This document shows, in pieces, positions 26,301 to 31,832 of a stretch of 64,000 nucleotides of DNA (the first letter of the stretch is position 1; the number at the start of each line of letters is the position of its first letter). The notes beneath the pieces were generated by a model. It searched no databases. It was not told where the DNA came from and saw only the letters and a list, made by a program, of their open reading frames with translations. This stretch comes from Lucifuga dentata (lineage: Eukaryota; Chordata; Actinopteri; Ophidiiformes; Bythitidae), in assembly GCA_014773175.1 (NCBI GenBank), contig VXCM01000035.1, positions 1 to 64,000 of the forward strand. The letters are read 5' to 3'. The translations under genes and the position numbers were made by a program.

Positions 26301-27281
26301 CCCAGGGACCAGTAGCACCAATGCAGTCAGTGGTTCAGGTGGTCTGGGTCAGAGTCAGGGGGACTCTCAGTGTCTGCCCACCAGCATTTCAGCCCCCCAC
26401 CAGAAGAAAGGAACCTTCACCGATGACCTGCATAAATTGGTGGATAACTGGGCCAGAGATGCCATGAACCTCTCACAGGTTTATTTCTGTTTTATTGATG
26501 CTCACAAAAGTAACGTTCAAGACAGTGAATGTTCTTATGACAATGGCTTTTCCACTGTTCAACACTTTTTTTTTCTCCATTTATAATTAAAAAAAAAAAA
26601 AAANTAAAAAAAAAAAAAAATGTTTCAAGCATAACTTTATGTGCAGGCGAGTAAATTGAACTAAACGTGACACTTTTTCAGGGTAAGAGAAGTGCCAAAC
26701 AGCTGCAGCAGGCCCCAGCACAGGGACACAGCTATGAGGTTAGCGTTAAAACACACACACACACACAGTAACTTTGCATGTCCAACACAGCAAATTTGAA
26801 ACTAAAGAAATTCATCTCAAACTTCCTTCCACTTCTCCAGGTGATTCAGTCAGCCAATCTCAACAGGAAGTTCTCAGCTCCCAGCCAATTGTGTCCCAGC
26901 AGCATGGGAGGCTCTGCCCACATCCCCACAAACACAGTCACCGCTACCTCTCTAGCTGCCCGCAAGGCCTCCCTGTGCCACCCCCCTGCCTCGTCTGCTC
27001 CATCACAACCCCAACCCCCCCAATTCATCCACTACACCCCTACAGCAGCATACAGTGCGCAGTGGTCTGGTCCAGCTCATGGCCTGTCAGCCCCTCACCA
27101 GGCCCCGACTCAGCCTGGGCCTCTCCTGGTGAGCATGTCCCAACCCCTGGGCCCCTATCCCCCCACAGTCGGTGGACAGGCACAGATTCCTGGGCAAGGG
27201 TCACTCCAGGCTTTCCACCTAGCCAACACTCTGCAAAAGTCAGTCAGCAACCCAGGAGGACCCAACCTGAGGAACACGTAG
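66..27281 (+). CDS. wnk1: wnk1 gene, C-terminal two thirds (WNK lysine-deficient protein kinase 1), 31 exons
   Basis: Serine/threonine kinase scaffold of the WNK-SPAK/OSR1 pathway, which senses chloride and osmotic stress in the cytoplasm and controls cation-chloride cotransporters. Identified by reading exons and joining them in phase. Landmarks in WNK1 order are: [13 protein letters not shown] (exon 66-135); RSMSVCVP and [15 protein letters not shown] (1962-2255); the HSN2 exon; [18 protein letters not shown] (13047-13200); the CCT2-like domain [20 protein letters not shown] (13408-14120); [15 protein letters not shown] (19153-19236); GRFQV, GRFQV and GRFSV docking motifs; [13 protein letters not shown] plus coiled coil; [33 protein letters not shown]; and a C-terminus ending NLRNT before [25 protein letters not shown] and KFSAP fit WNK1 rather than WNK2/3/4. 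The kinase domain and first exons are upstream of the window. Draft gaps at 771, 4069, 4935 and 20109 corrupt or duplicate exon sequence. Whether this is the wnk1a or wnk1b paralogue cannot be decided here. Confidence 0.97.
136..709 (+). other. wnk1: wnk1 intron, no feature seen
   Basis: AT-rich intron. The end carries a good polypyrimidine tract (ctctctctctcctag). No repeat family or RNA gene was recognised in it. Confidence 0.7.
710..835 (+). CDS. wnk1: wnk1 exon with assembly gap (N at 771) and frame conflict
   Basis: The split codon T|CT continues as [19 protein letters not shown], matching the WNK1 motif VDSGQGSSVFTES. After the N at 771 the original frame gives an implausible reading and ends out of phase. 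A shifted frame ([19 protein letters not shown]) reaches the donor gtgagt at 836 in phase 0, as required by the next exon ([11 protein letters not shown]). The N therefore hides a number of bases that is not one. Confidence 0.85.
836..1961 (+). other. wnk1: wnk1 intron with degenerate CAGCTAGT-type repeats
   Basis: About 1255-1395 has many imperfect copies of short words such as CAGCTAG, CAGCCAG and CAGTTAGCAAGC, a decayed minisatellite. The rest is T-rich. Reading frames here are low-complexity (Ser/Pro/Phe) and not coding. Confidence 0.6.
1962..2255 (+). CDS. wnk1: wnk1 exon: RSMSVCVP...[15 protein letters not shown]...RRASLPALF
   Basis: Acceptor cctgcag at 1955-1961, donor gtaggt at 2256, 98 codons, phase 0 at both ends. 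It encodes [13 protein letters not shown], a Pro/Ser segment with [11 protein letters not shown], then [19 protein letters not shown] and [16 protein letters not shown]. These are the conserved WNK1/WNK2 blocks directly before the HSN2 region. RRAS is a basophilic-kinase-type site. The overlapping antisense reading frame is a shadow. Confidence 0.9.
2256..3985 (+). other. wnk1: wnk1 intron with (CT)24 tract
   Basis: A pure CT run lies at 3003-3050 and a short GA run at about 2316-2329. Otherwise AT-rich with no recognisable exon or mobile element. The last 300 bases are T/C-rich, leading to the acceptor cacag at 3981-3985. Confidence 0.6.
3003..3050. repeat. (CT)24 microsatellite
   Basis: Pure CT dinucleotide run in a wnk1 intron. 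Confidence 0.98.
3986..5578 (+). CDS. wnk1: wnk1 HSN2 exon (large alternative exon of the nervous-system isoform)
   Basis: Opens [10 protein letters not shown], then a Gly run, [23 protein letters not shown] and [23 protein letters not shown]. These correspond to the HSN2 exon of mammalian WNK1, mutated in hereditary sensory and autonomic neuropathy type 2. Further blocks in HSN2 order are [31 protein letters not shown] and [17 protein letters not shown]. Two unmerged assembly duplications sit inside it (66 bp at 4003-4068/4070-4135; 64 bp at 4871-4934/4936-4999), so the true exon is about 132 bases shorter. The frame stays open to TGA at 5576-5578. Phase-0 GT candidates that would join exon 8043 in frame are CTG|gtactg at 5540 and a weaker GTG|gtacca near 5470. 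No strong gtragt donor is visible, so a terminal-exon isoform is possible. Ala, Ser and Gly tracts are low-complexity. Confidence 0.92.
4003..4135. repeat. 66-bp direct duplication around N (assembly artefact) in the HSN2 exon
   Basis: 4003-4068 and 4070-4135 are identical with N at 4069. The duplication inserts a second copy of the Gly-rich segment. Confidence 0.92.
4871..4999. repeat. 64-bp direct duplication around N (assembly artefact) in the HSN2 exon
   Basis: 4871-4934 and 4936-4999 are identical with N at 4935. The duplicate changes the frame, which otherwise continues [18 protein letters not shown]. Confidence 0.92.
5579..8042 (+). other. wnk1: wnk1 intron with hairpin and poly-T gap
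   Basis: Contains an N in a poly-T run (7546-7578; N at 7564) and an imperfect inverted repeat at about 7197-7270 (reported in the findings). AT-rich and otherwise featureless. C/T-rich from 7910 to the acceptor. Confidence 0.6.
8043..8132 (+). CDS. wnk1: wnk1 exon: [20 protein letters not shown]
   Basis: 30 codons, phase 0 at both ends, acceptor taagcag at 8036-8042, donor gtaaga at 8133. The Gln/Pro/Ser-rich reading resembles the human AQGQSQGQPSSSSLTGVSSSQP stretch that follows HSN2. The start could be 8046 if the second CAG is used as acceptor. Confidence 0.85.
8133..9040 (+). other. wnk1: wnk1 intron, no feature seen
   Basis: AT-rich intron with a poly-A run at about 8594-8604. No coding or repeat feature was recognised. 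Confidence 0.6.
9041..9118 (+). CDS. wnk1: wnk1 exon: [20 protein letters not shown]
   Basis: 26 codons, phase 0 both ends, acceptor ccgctag, donor gtaaaa at 9119. Low-complexity Ser/Thr/Gln sequence comparable to the TSTSSEATTAQPVSQPQA part of WNK1. Being a multiple of three, it could be skipped. Confidence 0.8.
9119..9963 (+). other. wnk1: wnk1 intron with CA and CT/CA microsatellites
   Basis: A CA run lies at about 9258-9287. A compound (CT)n/(CA)n tract spans 9449-9559 and is broken by an N at 9505, where the repeat was not resolved. No gene was seen. Confidence 0.8.
9449..9559. repeat. Compound (CT)n(CA)n microsatellite with unresolved gap
   Basis: CT from 9449 to 9486 then CA to 9559, broken by N at 9505, so the real length is unknown. 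Confidence 0.97.
9964..10041 (+). CDS. wnk1: Candidate small wnk1 exon: [20 protein letters not shown]
   Basis: The stretch between gtgtgtag (9956-9963) and gtagaa (10042) is 78 bases, open in phase 0 and compatible with both neighbouring exons. It reads [20 protein letters not shown] then QLALVQ. I cannot place this peptide in WNK1 from memory. The acceptor has a purine-interrupted GT-rich tract. It may be an alternative exon or a chance open stretch. Confidence 0.45.
10042..11551 (+). other. wnk1: wnk1 intron with CTCF-like motif
   Basis: CCACCTAGTGGAG at 10614-10626 resembles the CTCF core. The rest is AT-rich. The last 200 bases are a long T/C-rich tract leading to the acceptor. Its Ser/Phe/Leu reading frame is an artefact of composition. 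Confidence 0.5.
11552..11797 (+). CDS. wnk1: wnk1 exon: Pro/Val/Thr-rich linker
   Basis: 82 codons, phase 0 both ends, acceptor tccttcag, donor CAG|gtactgg at 11798. Starts [18 protein letters not shown] and ends [13 protein letters not shown]. Such low-complexity linkers occur in the WNK1 middle region, and identity rests on position and phase rather than motif. Confidence 0.85.
11798..12772 (+). other. wnk1: wnk1 intron with poly-G gap
   Basis: A poly-G run with an N at 12101 (about 12087-12113) is an unresolved homopolymer. Otherwise AT-rich with no feature seen. The acceptor follows a tgtgtgtttcag tract. Confidence 0.6.
12773..12843 (+). CDS. wnk1: wnk1 exon: [20 protein letters not shown]
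   Basis: 71 bases, starts phase 0 and ends with two bases (AG) that join T of the next exon to give Ser ([18 protein letters not shown]). Donor gtaaca at 12844 is followed directly by a CA microsatellite (12847-12865). Confidence 0.85.
13047..13200 (+). CDS. wnk1: wnk1 exon: LSDGNEG...[18 protein letters not shown]
   Basis: Encodes [19 protein letters not shown] followed by [20 protein letters not shown] and [13 protein letters not shown]. This is the strongly conserved basic block found in WNK1 and WNK2 immediately before the second CCT-like domain. Acceptor atctctcag, donor gtaata at 13201, end phase 0. A Gly run replaces the Ser-rich stretch of the mammalian protein. Confidence 0.97.
13408..13524 (+). 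CDS. wnk1: wnk1 exon: first half of CCT2/PF2-like domain
   Basis: 39 codons reading [20 protein letters not shown] then [19 protein letters not shown]. This is the beta-rich half of the second PASK/FRAY-homology-2-like domain of WNKs, a fold that in the family binds RFxV peptides and contributes to WNK self-regulation. Near identical to human ([20 protein letters not shown]), so strongly constrained. Confidence 0.97.
13525..14009 (+). other. wnk1: wnk1 intron, no feature seen
   Basis: Intron that splits the CCT2-like domain. No repeat or RNA was recognised. Confidence 0.6.
14010..14120 (+). CDS. wnk1: wnk1 exon: second half of CCT2/PF2-like domain
   Basis: 37 codons: [20 protein letters not shown] then [17 protein letters not shown]. 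This is the helical half of the domain, matching human VNNDFILAIERESFVDQVREII. Acceptor tgtccag, donor gtaaac at 14121, phase 0 both ends. Confidence 0.97.
14236..14287 (+). CDS. wnk1: wnk1 exon: [17 protein letters not shown]
   Basis: 52 bases, ends with one base of a Gly codon completed by the next exon. Corresponds to the human segment FKQPIPASSMPQQIGIP. Confidence 0.88.
14521..14658 (+). CDS. wnk1: wnk1 exon: [21 protein letters not shown]
   Basis: Encodes [20 protein letters not shown] then [11 protein letters not shown], matching human [20 protein letters not shown]. The docking-like tetrapeptide is KFIV here versus RFIV in mammals. Both fit the broader [R/K]Fx[V/I] consensus for SPAK/OSR1 binding. 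Acceptor tttcccccag, donor gtaaca at 14659. Confidence 0.96.
14659..15623 (+). other. wnk1: wnk1 intron, AT-rich
   Basis: About 965 bases, AT-rich, with a T-rich 3' end (15560-15620) before the acceptor ttccag. Nothing else was recognised. Confidence 0.6.
15624..16602 (+). CDS. wnk1: wnk1 large exon: [12 protein letters not shown] and Ser/Pro/Gln-rich linker
   Basis: 979 bases joined in phase from GC|T. Near the start it reads [20 protein letters not shown], matching human SSLSLQQAFSELRRAQ. A (TCC)n Ser tract at 15943-15975 and long Pro/Gln/Ser stretches follow. The end reads [20 protein letters not shown], matching human LIHSQPQPALLPNQPHTHC. Donor gtaaga at 16603. The region is expected to be intrinsically disordered. 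Confidence 0.96.
16603..16995 (+). other. wnk1: wnk1 intron, no feature seen
   Basis: 393 bases, AT-rich, acceptor tttattag. No feature was recognised. Confidence 0.6.
16996..17324 (+). CDS. wnk1: wnk1 exon: [17 protein letters not shown]
   Basis: Begins (R)[20 protein letters not shown] then [10 protein letters not shown], matching the human DDIKTLEEKLRSLFSEH block, a short predicted helix conserved among WNKs. A Ser/Thr/Pro-rich linker follows. Ends with one base of a Val codon, donor gtaggt at 17325. Confidence 0.96.
17423..17484 (+). CDS. wnk1: wnk1 exon: [20 protein letters not shown]
   Basis: 62 bases between cttccacag and gtgagt (17485), joining G|TC in phase and ending phase 0. Linker sequence similar in position to human TAPSKPPLTKAPVLP. 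Confidence 0.88.
17485..17879 (+). other. wnk1: wnk1 intron, no feature seen
   Basis: 395 bases with a strongly C/T-rich second half. No feature was recognised. Confidence 0.6.
17880..17936 (+). CDS. wnk1: wnk1 exon: [19 protein letters not shown]
   Basis: 19 codons, phase 0 both ends, matching human LPSEQLPPFPGPSLTQ. Donor gttttt at 17937 is non-consensus beyond GT and is followed by a poly-T run with an N at 17965. Confidence 0.9.
17937..19152 (+). other. wnk1: wnk1 intron with poly-T gap
   Basis: Poly-T with an N at 17965. The short word ...ttaac on both sides of the N suggests an unmerged contig overlap. No other feature was recognised. Confidence 0.6.
19153..19236 (+). CDS. wnk1: wnk1 exon: [20 protein letters not shown]
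   Basis: 28 codons starting [19 protein letters not shown], essentially identical to human [19 protein letters not shown]. Acceptor tctgtccag, donor gtaaac at 19237. It ends in a THTQ codon run from a CA repeat. Confidence 0.97.
19350..19386 (+). CDS. wnk1: wnk1 micro-exon: [12 protein letters not shown]
   Basis: 37 bases between ttcccacag and gtatga (19387). It ends with one base (A) that joins TT of the next exon to give Ile. Short but phase-consistent. Confidence 0.8.
19473..19561 (+). CDS. wnk1: wnk1 exon ending in first GRFQ(V) docking motif
   Basis: Reads [20 protein letters not shown] then [10 protein letters not shown], with Val supplied by the next exon. RFQV is the SPAK/OSR1 CCT-domain docking motif, and human WNK1 has the equivalent KMGRFQVSVA. 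Donor gtaaaa at 19562. Confidence 0.96.
19662..19982 (+). CDS. wnk1: wnk1 exon: poly-Ser tract and second GRFQ motif
   Basis: 107 codons, phase 0. Starts [20 protein letters not shown], continues in a long Ser tract encoded by TCC/TCT repeats (19707-19797), then [20 protein letters not shown], and ends TTTIGRFQ before donor gtattc at 19983. The Ser tract is a trinucleotide microsatellite inside coding sequence, so its length may vary between individuals. Confidence 0.95.
20045..20173. repeat. 64-bp direct duplication around N (assembly artefact) over wnk1 acceptor and exon start
   Basis: 20045-20108 and 20110-20173 are identical and separated by a single N at 20109. The unit covers the end of an intron, its AG and the first 28 bases of an exon. 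The same 64-66 base geometry recurs at three other N characters, so this is an unmerged contig overlap rather than a biological duplication. Confidence 0.9.
20146..20408 (+). CDS. wnk1: wnk1 exon: GRFQ|V completion, GRFSV motif, acidic block and start of coiled coil
   Basis: Reads [20 protein letters not shown]. The first Val completes the second GRFQV across the intron, and GRFSV is the third docking motif (human VGRFQVTTTANKVGRFSVSK). Ends with [20 protein letters not shown] then SRLKE and two bases of Lys. Donor gtaagc at 20409. The apparent first copy of the exon start (20081-20108) is an assembly duplicate. Confidence 0.96.
20409..20832 (+). other. wnk1: wnk1 intron with repeated GGTTAACTGCTT and decoy donor words
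   Basis: GGTTAACTGCTT occurs twice (about 20509 and 20592) with a third partial copy GAGGTTAACCACC near 20663. Words resembling the exon end plus donor (GAGAAAAgtatgt near 20442, GTGAAAAgttaac near 20607) recur. T/C-rich background. Confidence 0.55.
20833..20908 (+). CDS. wnk1: wnk1 exon: coiled coil [20 protein letters not shown]
   Basis: Joins AA|G to give [20 protein letters not shown] then FTRLGK, matching human KHLKEIQDLQSRQKHEIESLYTKLGK. This is the C-terminal coiled coil used in WNK-WNK association. Acceptor ccactag, donor gtaact at 20909. Confidence 0.97.
21124..21253 (+). CDS. wnk1: wnk1 exon: basic segment [16 protein letters not shown]
   Basis: Reads [20 protein letters not shown] then [20 protein letters not shown], matching human [26 protein letters not shown]. 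The Arg/Lys cluster could be a nuclear localisation-like or phosphoinositide-binding patch; that is inference. Donor gtaggc at 21254. Confidence 0.97.
21254..21731 (+). other. wnk1: wnk1 intron with (TG)n
   Basis: A TG run at 21469-21492 and TG-rich sequence to about 21660. Acceptor gctatctccag. No other feature was recognised. Confidence 0.7.
21732..21929 (+). CDS. wnk1: wnk1 exon: [14 protein letters not shown] block
   Basis: Reads [20 protein letters not shown] then [20 protein letters not shown] and [20 protein letters not shown], matching human [36 protein letters not shown]. Ends with one G, which joins GG of 26306 or GC of the cassette at 22572, so both splice routes keep the frame. 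Donor gtaggc at 21930. Confidence 0.97.
21930..22571 (+). other. wnk1: wnk1 intron with poly-C gap
   Basis: T/C-rich from about 22180. Poly-C with N at 22553 lies 18 bases upstream of the cassette exon. Phe/Ser/Leu reading frames here are a product of the pyrimidine run. Confidence 0.6.
22572..22643 (+). CDS. wnk1: wnk1 cassette exon [21 protein letters not shown]
   Basis: 72 bases (multiple of three) between catctcttcag and gtacgc (22644), reading [20 protein letters not shown] then RFL. Related to the WNK2 stretch TSERVTYKSSSKPRARFLS, and the human WNK1 transcripts without it go directly from LSAPG to GTSSTN. Probably alternatively spliced together with exon 24740-24781. Confidence 0.85.
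22644..24739 (+). other. wnk1: wnk1 intron with (TTTC)n
   Basis: About 2.1 kb. A TTTC tetranucleotide run at 23352-23399 and a poly-A at about 23120-23133. Otherwise AT-rich with no recognised element. Confidence 0.65.
23352..23399. repeat. (TTTC)12 microsatellite
   Basis: Pure tetranucleotide run in the intron between the two cassette exons. Confidence 0.97.
24740..24781 (+). CDS. wnk1: wnk1 cassette exon [15 protein letters not shown]
   Basis: 42 bases (multiple of three), acceptor ggccacacag, donor gtaact at 24782. Joined to cassette A it gives [17 protein letters not shown], a basic patch followed by three closely spaced Cys (CPCNQLC). The phase (A|GG in, A out) fits both neighbours. 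The Cys cluster could bind metal or be lipidated; that is inference. Confidence 0.85.
24782..26305 (+). other. wnk1: wnk1 intron
   Basis: About 1.5 kb, mostly AT-rich. An N at 26300 sits in the poly-C just before the acceptor cccag, so the polypyrimidine tract length is unknown. GCACCATCTAATGGTCA at 25785-25801 is a weak CTCF-like word. Confidence 0.6.
26306..26478 (+). CDS. wnk1: wnk1 exon: [20 protein letters not shown]
   Basis: Reads [20 protein letters not shown] then [20 protein letters not shown] and AMNLSQ. The [23 protein letters not shown] block is identical to human WNK1 and separates it from WNK2 (DEWTSKTV). Donor gtttat at 26479 is weak beyond GT. Confidence 0.98.
26682..26738 (+). 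CDS. wnk1: wnk1 exon: [19 protein letters not shown]
   Basis: 19 codons, phase 0 both ends, aligning with human GRRGSKGHMNYEG. Acceptor tttttcag, donor gttagc at 26739. A CA microsatellite follows in the intron. Confidence 0.88.
26841..27281 (+). CDS. wnk1: wnk1 terminal coding exon, stop TAG 27279-27281
   Basis: 146 codons plus stop. Starts [20 protein letters not shown] (human GMARKFSAPGQLCISM), then [21 protein letters not shown] and [20 protein letters not shown] ending NLRNT (human LQKSISNPPGSNLRTT). Acceptor cttctccag. The next frame is also open far past the stop, but this frame matches the family end. Confidence 0.98.
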   Translation: MIQSANLNRKFSAPSQLCPSSMGGSAHIPTNTVTATSLAARKASLCHPPASSAPSQPQPPQFIHYTPTAAYSAQWSGPAHGLSAPHQAPTQPGPLLVSMSQPLGPYPPTVGGQAQIPGQGSLQAFHLANTLQKSVSNPGGPNLRNT

Positions 27282-27902
27282 TGCTGGAGGGAGGGAGGGA
27301 GGGCTGCTTTGACCTTCAGCCTGACTGGACTGATGCAGAGTGTAACGGTGTCCCGGAAGGAGACCGCGGAGGAGAGCACGGAAGGCTTAAAAATGACAGA
27401 ATCTCACCTGTTCAATCCGAAACGAGATCGTTGAAGAGCAGGGTTACAAGATATCAGGAAAGAAAAGACAGGACTGCAGCAGGGTCGTCTCCACAGCGAC
27501 AACGATGCTTTGTGAGGAGTCGCACTGCTGTGTCAGATGTGAGCTCATCAATGCCAGTTAATGCTCAAGGATAAAGGAAAAGGCTCATGAGTGCAATGTT
27601 ACAAGGCCAAAGAGGTTTTGACAGGGTGTGGGATTGGTGTTAATGTATGTGTGTCGAATATTGTGCTTAGGTTCTTATGACTTGGTTCCACTTGTTCCAT
27701 AAATTGAGTGAACAAATACTTCCATTGTGGGCTTGTGATCACCCTCACTGACAATACAGTAGCCAGACTTTATAGATGCTCATTGGAAGAAATGTCCAAC
27801 TTGTAAGTCTCGGCACTAAATTGTTCTCTCAGAGGTTATTTTACATCTGAGTGCAATTAAATTCAGTTCCTGCGTGGAGGGATGCAAATGGCAGCAAATA
27901 AA
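27282..27902 (+). other. wnk1: wnk1 3' UTR, proximal part
   Basis: Non-coding sequence after TAG. It contains a (GGGA)n run at 27287-27302 and a first poly-A signal candidate at 27897-27902. The true 3' end is unknown because vertebrate WNK1 UTRs are long. Confidence 0.7.
27897..27902 (+). terminator. Candidate polyadenylation signal AATAAA (wnk1 proximal)
   Basis: Exact AATAAA about 615 bases after the wnk1 stop. A more distal AATAAATAAA cluster lies at about 32199-32210. Which is used cannot be told from sequence. Confidence 0.45.
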
Positions 27903-28599
27903 AGAAGAGATGTTAAGCTCAGTTTCTGAGTTCAGTTCAGGACATGTTTTTTTTTCTCCTTCATATTCAGGAAGTGGAAATCTGTTCTAAGCACAAAGAT
28001 TATTGAGAACAAATCAAACGCACAGTGTAAAGTTTAGCATAAGTGGAGTGAGCAGATGGAAATGAACTGACCTGGATCCTGGTTTAGAGAAGTCGTAGTC
28101 CAGCACTTGGTGAGGAAACACGATGATTACTCCTCTTTTGGCTGATCTCTTATTCTTCTCCTCGCCATCCAAAACAGACATGGAGAATAGAAAATACATT
28201 TGTATTAAATTACACAGAAAAATAGCTCATCTGTGGTCTGTTACACTGCATATTTCAGTATTTAGGATGATATTGGATGGATTCTTATGCCTACCAAGCA
28301 CCTCGTCACATCCTGACTCCTCCTCCTCCTCCTCCTCCTCCTTCTCCTTCTCCTCTTCCTCCATCCCTTTCTCCGCCTCTCTGTTGCCATTTGAAGCAAT
28401 AACAGCAGAAACCTTTTAGAAAAAAAAGCCCAAACATGAGAGCTTGAGAACTCAGTGTGAAAAAGTGGCCTTGTTATGAAAAATAATCTGTACAGTTTGT
28501 CTCTGTTCATTTTTAGAATGCCAGCTATGATGATTCCATTTTGTTGTTCTTTTGTTGTGTTTGATGGGCTTTTTTTTGCTTGCTGCCCCAGCTAGCAAT

Positions 28600-28630
<31 letters not shown>

Positions 28631-29736
28631 TTGGAGGTGTAGCAGCTGTTTAACCTTCATAGAGTCACAGGCTGATGCCTCAGCTATTAGGTTTGTTTCA
28701 ACAGTTGGGTTGAAATGATGGAAATGTACATTATTATCATCATTATTGTTGTTAATGGTTATTATGCTATTTAAAAAGAAACAAAAAGAAAAACATGTTC
28801 TGTTGATGGACCTCTTATACTCGCACATCGCTGTATGATGTGGAAACACTGTGATTAATGTTGTTTATTATTAGCGAATGTTGTTGGACAGCGTTAGGTT
28901 TAGGTGAAATGTCAGAAATGAAAACGCATATAGGTCTGGGGTCTTTTCACTTTTATATTCAATTACTTCCACAAATAGATCCTCCTCAACAATATGTGAA
29001 AATTGAATCATCTCTTTCAATAGGCGTCCTTATATCCACTTAATAAGGACATAATTCATAATGAATGCCTTATCATTAACCGATGATCTGCAGCTTCAGT
29101 TAAACTTTGTGACTTATTGAAATGAAAGCTGAAACGGACCTCCAAACCTGATTCTAAAGACAAAGACAACGGGAGTGAGAGGCAGGATAGTCGATATTTA
29201 GATAATAAAGTCATGCTAGCTATTTTTGTCTTTAACAAACTTATATATCAGACACTTTAAATGGCCCTCCCCTTCCCTTTCTCCCCTGGTTTTGTTAGAT
29301 AAATGTGAATGTAAAACCAATGGTGTCCATTTTAATGTACTTGAATTTTTTTTTTTTTTTTTTTTTTGCTCCTCCAGACTCCCATAGAGCCTCTGGTTCA
29401 GACTGGAGGTCTTTCCGAGTGCCTTGTGTCCCTCATGTTGCTTCTTTTGTGGATTTGGGTTCAAGTTAAAGCACAGCTGGCAGCATGTGTGGAGTGTTGT
29501 GTCAGATATATAGAGATCCTGTTACAAGGCCGGTCGTGGTGTTTGGTGGAAGTCGATGGTAACGATGAGACCTGGAGGCTCGTGTACCTGCTTGTTTATG
29601 CGTTAGGCTGGTTTGTGGTTTGTTCTGTTTGATTATAACTCATAGACAGTGTGTCAAAACTCCTTTCCCCCCATAAATAACTGAAAATGAAAACTCTGCC
29701 CTTAACCAGGATGTCACTGAATCATTCTGCTGCCAT
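27903..29736. other. Distal 3' UTR or intergenic DNA with microsatellites
   Basis: Includes a (TCC)n tract at 28319-28345, (CA)n at 28600-28628 and a poly-T run at about 29347-29368. Reading frames are short and composition-driven. No gene was recognised. Confidence 0.55.
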
Positions 29737-30229
29737 TTAAAGGACAATACCAGAGATTTTGCGTGTTTGAGCCCAATAAATACTACCCGCATACACGTTA
29801 CATTACTGCCAGCCATTTTCCAAAACATAAAACTGTAATTAGATTTTTGTGTTATTTTGCGAAATCCCCTAATCTTTCAAATATTCAGGTTACACCCACC
29901 TCAAAATTCAATATTTTGCTTGCTTACACTTAAGCAGGATTCTAGAAGGCAAAGTGGTTGTAATTTCTCAGTAAAAACTGTCTTTTCTCCTTGGACATCT
30001 TCTCTAGCAGAGACACATTTTCAGTTTCACAGTTTGAAGTCTTTACAAGTTGAATTTTTTAACTGGAGTGAACTGAAACCAATGAATGGCAGTCTGGAAA
30101 GTAGGAAAAACAATTCTAATATGTAGCACTCCCAGACTGTTTTGGAAAATGGTTGTCAGTAATGCAGCATGTATGTGTAGTTGTATTTATTTGGCTAAAA
30201 TGTGCAAAATCACCGGTACAGTCCTTTAA
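29737..30229 (-). mobile_element. MITE-like foldback element, copy 1 (inverted orientation)
   Basis: Starts TTAAAGGACAATACCAGAG and ends ACCGGTACAGTCCTTTAA. The ends are inverted repeats of each other over roughly 90 bases (TTTTCCAAAACATA near the start versus TGTTTTGGAAAATGG near the end). The internal order is the reverse complement of the copies at 36001 and 38945. No transposase reading frame. Confidence 0.85.
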
Positions 30230-31796
30230 GTTGATGAGAATGACCGCTGAAGTGAAGGAGGGAGCCGGCGTGTATGTTTCTGTTGCTGTTCTTGTGCGAT
30301 GCTTTACCGACATGAGGCCCGACTGTGTCCAGGGCCTGTTTACACCCCAACACCAGGAAAGATGGAGCGAGCATCAGAGTTTATCAGTGCTATGCTTTTG
30401 TTTTAAATGTAGATATGGGAAATGGGGGAAGATATTTTTCTGTTTTTAGGAGGGAGATATTGAAGACTGTAGATGAAGCTTGGGCCACTCTGTACTTTAG
30501 CGGCGCTGACCCGTGTGCAGCAGTAATCAGGAGAGGAAGCATTAAGCATTTCTCATCTCCAGTATAAATACAGATTTTACATATATGATTACTTATTTTT
30601 GTCCCAGTAGTTTGTGTCTGCATTAGTTACAAAAAAGGGGTACAAAAACCATGTTAATTGATTTTGGGATGGAAATGTCAGCGCTTTGTCCTGTCTAGTT
30701 CCCTTGTGTAATAGCAGATTAGTTTTGTGATTTACCGGATGAAAACTGAAAAACAACACACATTTACCAGATATTTTCCACAGATTTTCAGTAAAATTCT
30801 ACAACATAGCAATCAAGTAAATACACAATGGAAAGGCCAAAAGAGTCTATAAAGTGAGCAGCATTAAATGCCTCCTCATCTGAAAATTGCTGCTATTGGG
30901 CAAAATGTTTTCTAACTGACTCCTATTGCTGCCGTCAATTTATTCACATAAATAACTGTCAAAACCTAAGTAATATAAAATAGCCAAAGTTGGATGATTT
31001 GACCTGAGTGGGTGTGGGAGGTTGTGGCCAGAAGTGGTGGTTAAAATGACTGTGAGCATTTAATGATTGTACTGAGAGCGGTGATGGTGGTGATTGCACA
31101 GTTGCAATGATGAATGTGGTGATTAAGAAGGATGGAAGTGGTGATGATGATGATGATGAAGATGACCTGCCAGTCTTGGATTGAAGCCTTTGACACCCTG
31201 TTTTCTTTTGTTAGAAACTTTGCGCTAGTACAAAGAGACACTTAAATACATCTTTTTCTGAGAAATAGATGCGCTGGATTCAAATAAAAACTCCAAATGT
31301 TCCTTTAAGTTTGTACAAAGATTTCTTTTGCCTGTTTGTGATATTTCCCATAACATAATGCAACGTTTTACTACTTGGCACATTTGGTTGAAGCTGTGAA
31401 TAATCATTGAGCCACTTAGCTTTAGTTCTGTCAACGGTTCACTCTACTTACGAGATTTTGTTTTAGACATCAAATCTTTAATGATGCCACAAATCCTGCT
31501 TAATCTGACTTTGTTGGTGGTATGGTGCAGAAGGATGAAAAATAGTGCTTTTACTTACAGGAGCTGTTTTTGTTGCCAGATGATGCTAGAATTCTCGATT
31601 TTTACTTCAAAGTTGATTGAGCTTCAGCTGATGTCCTCAGTGGATGTTTGCTTGTTTCAGAACATAATTACTTTGAAAGGAATTCCTGCTGTGCCATTGC
31701 TGCAACTTGTGCTGTGGAGCCCTGAGGTTACAGTGGTGAGGGTGCTCTTATTGTGAAGATTCTTGAAGTTAAAGTAGGATTTTTTTCTCTCTGCTT

Positions 31797-31832
<36 letters not shown>

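Noticed and set aside
26774..27574. 266-codon frame overlapping the last wnk1 exon
   Set aside because: It is the alternate frame. The frame ending at 27281 reproduces the WNK1 C-terminus (KFSAP..., [10 protein letters not shown]...NLR).
29380..29640. Possible exon after a poly-T tract and ctccag
   Set aside because: The open frame that follows shows no homology and no donor in a sensible place. Probably 3' UTR or intergenic sequence.
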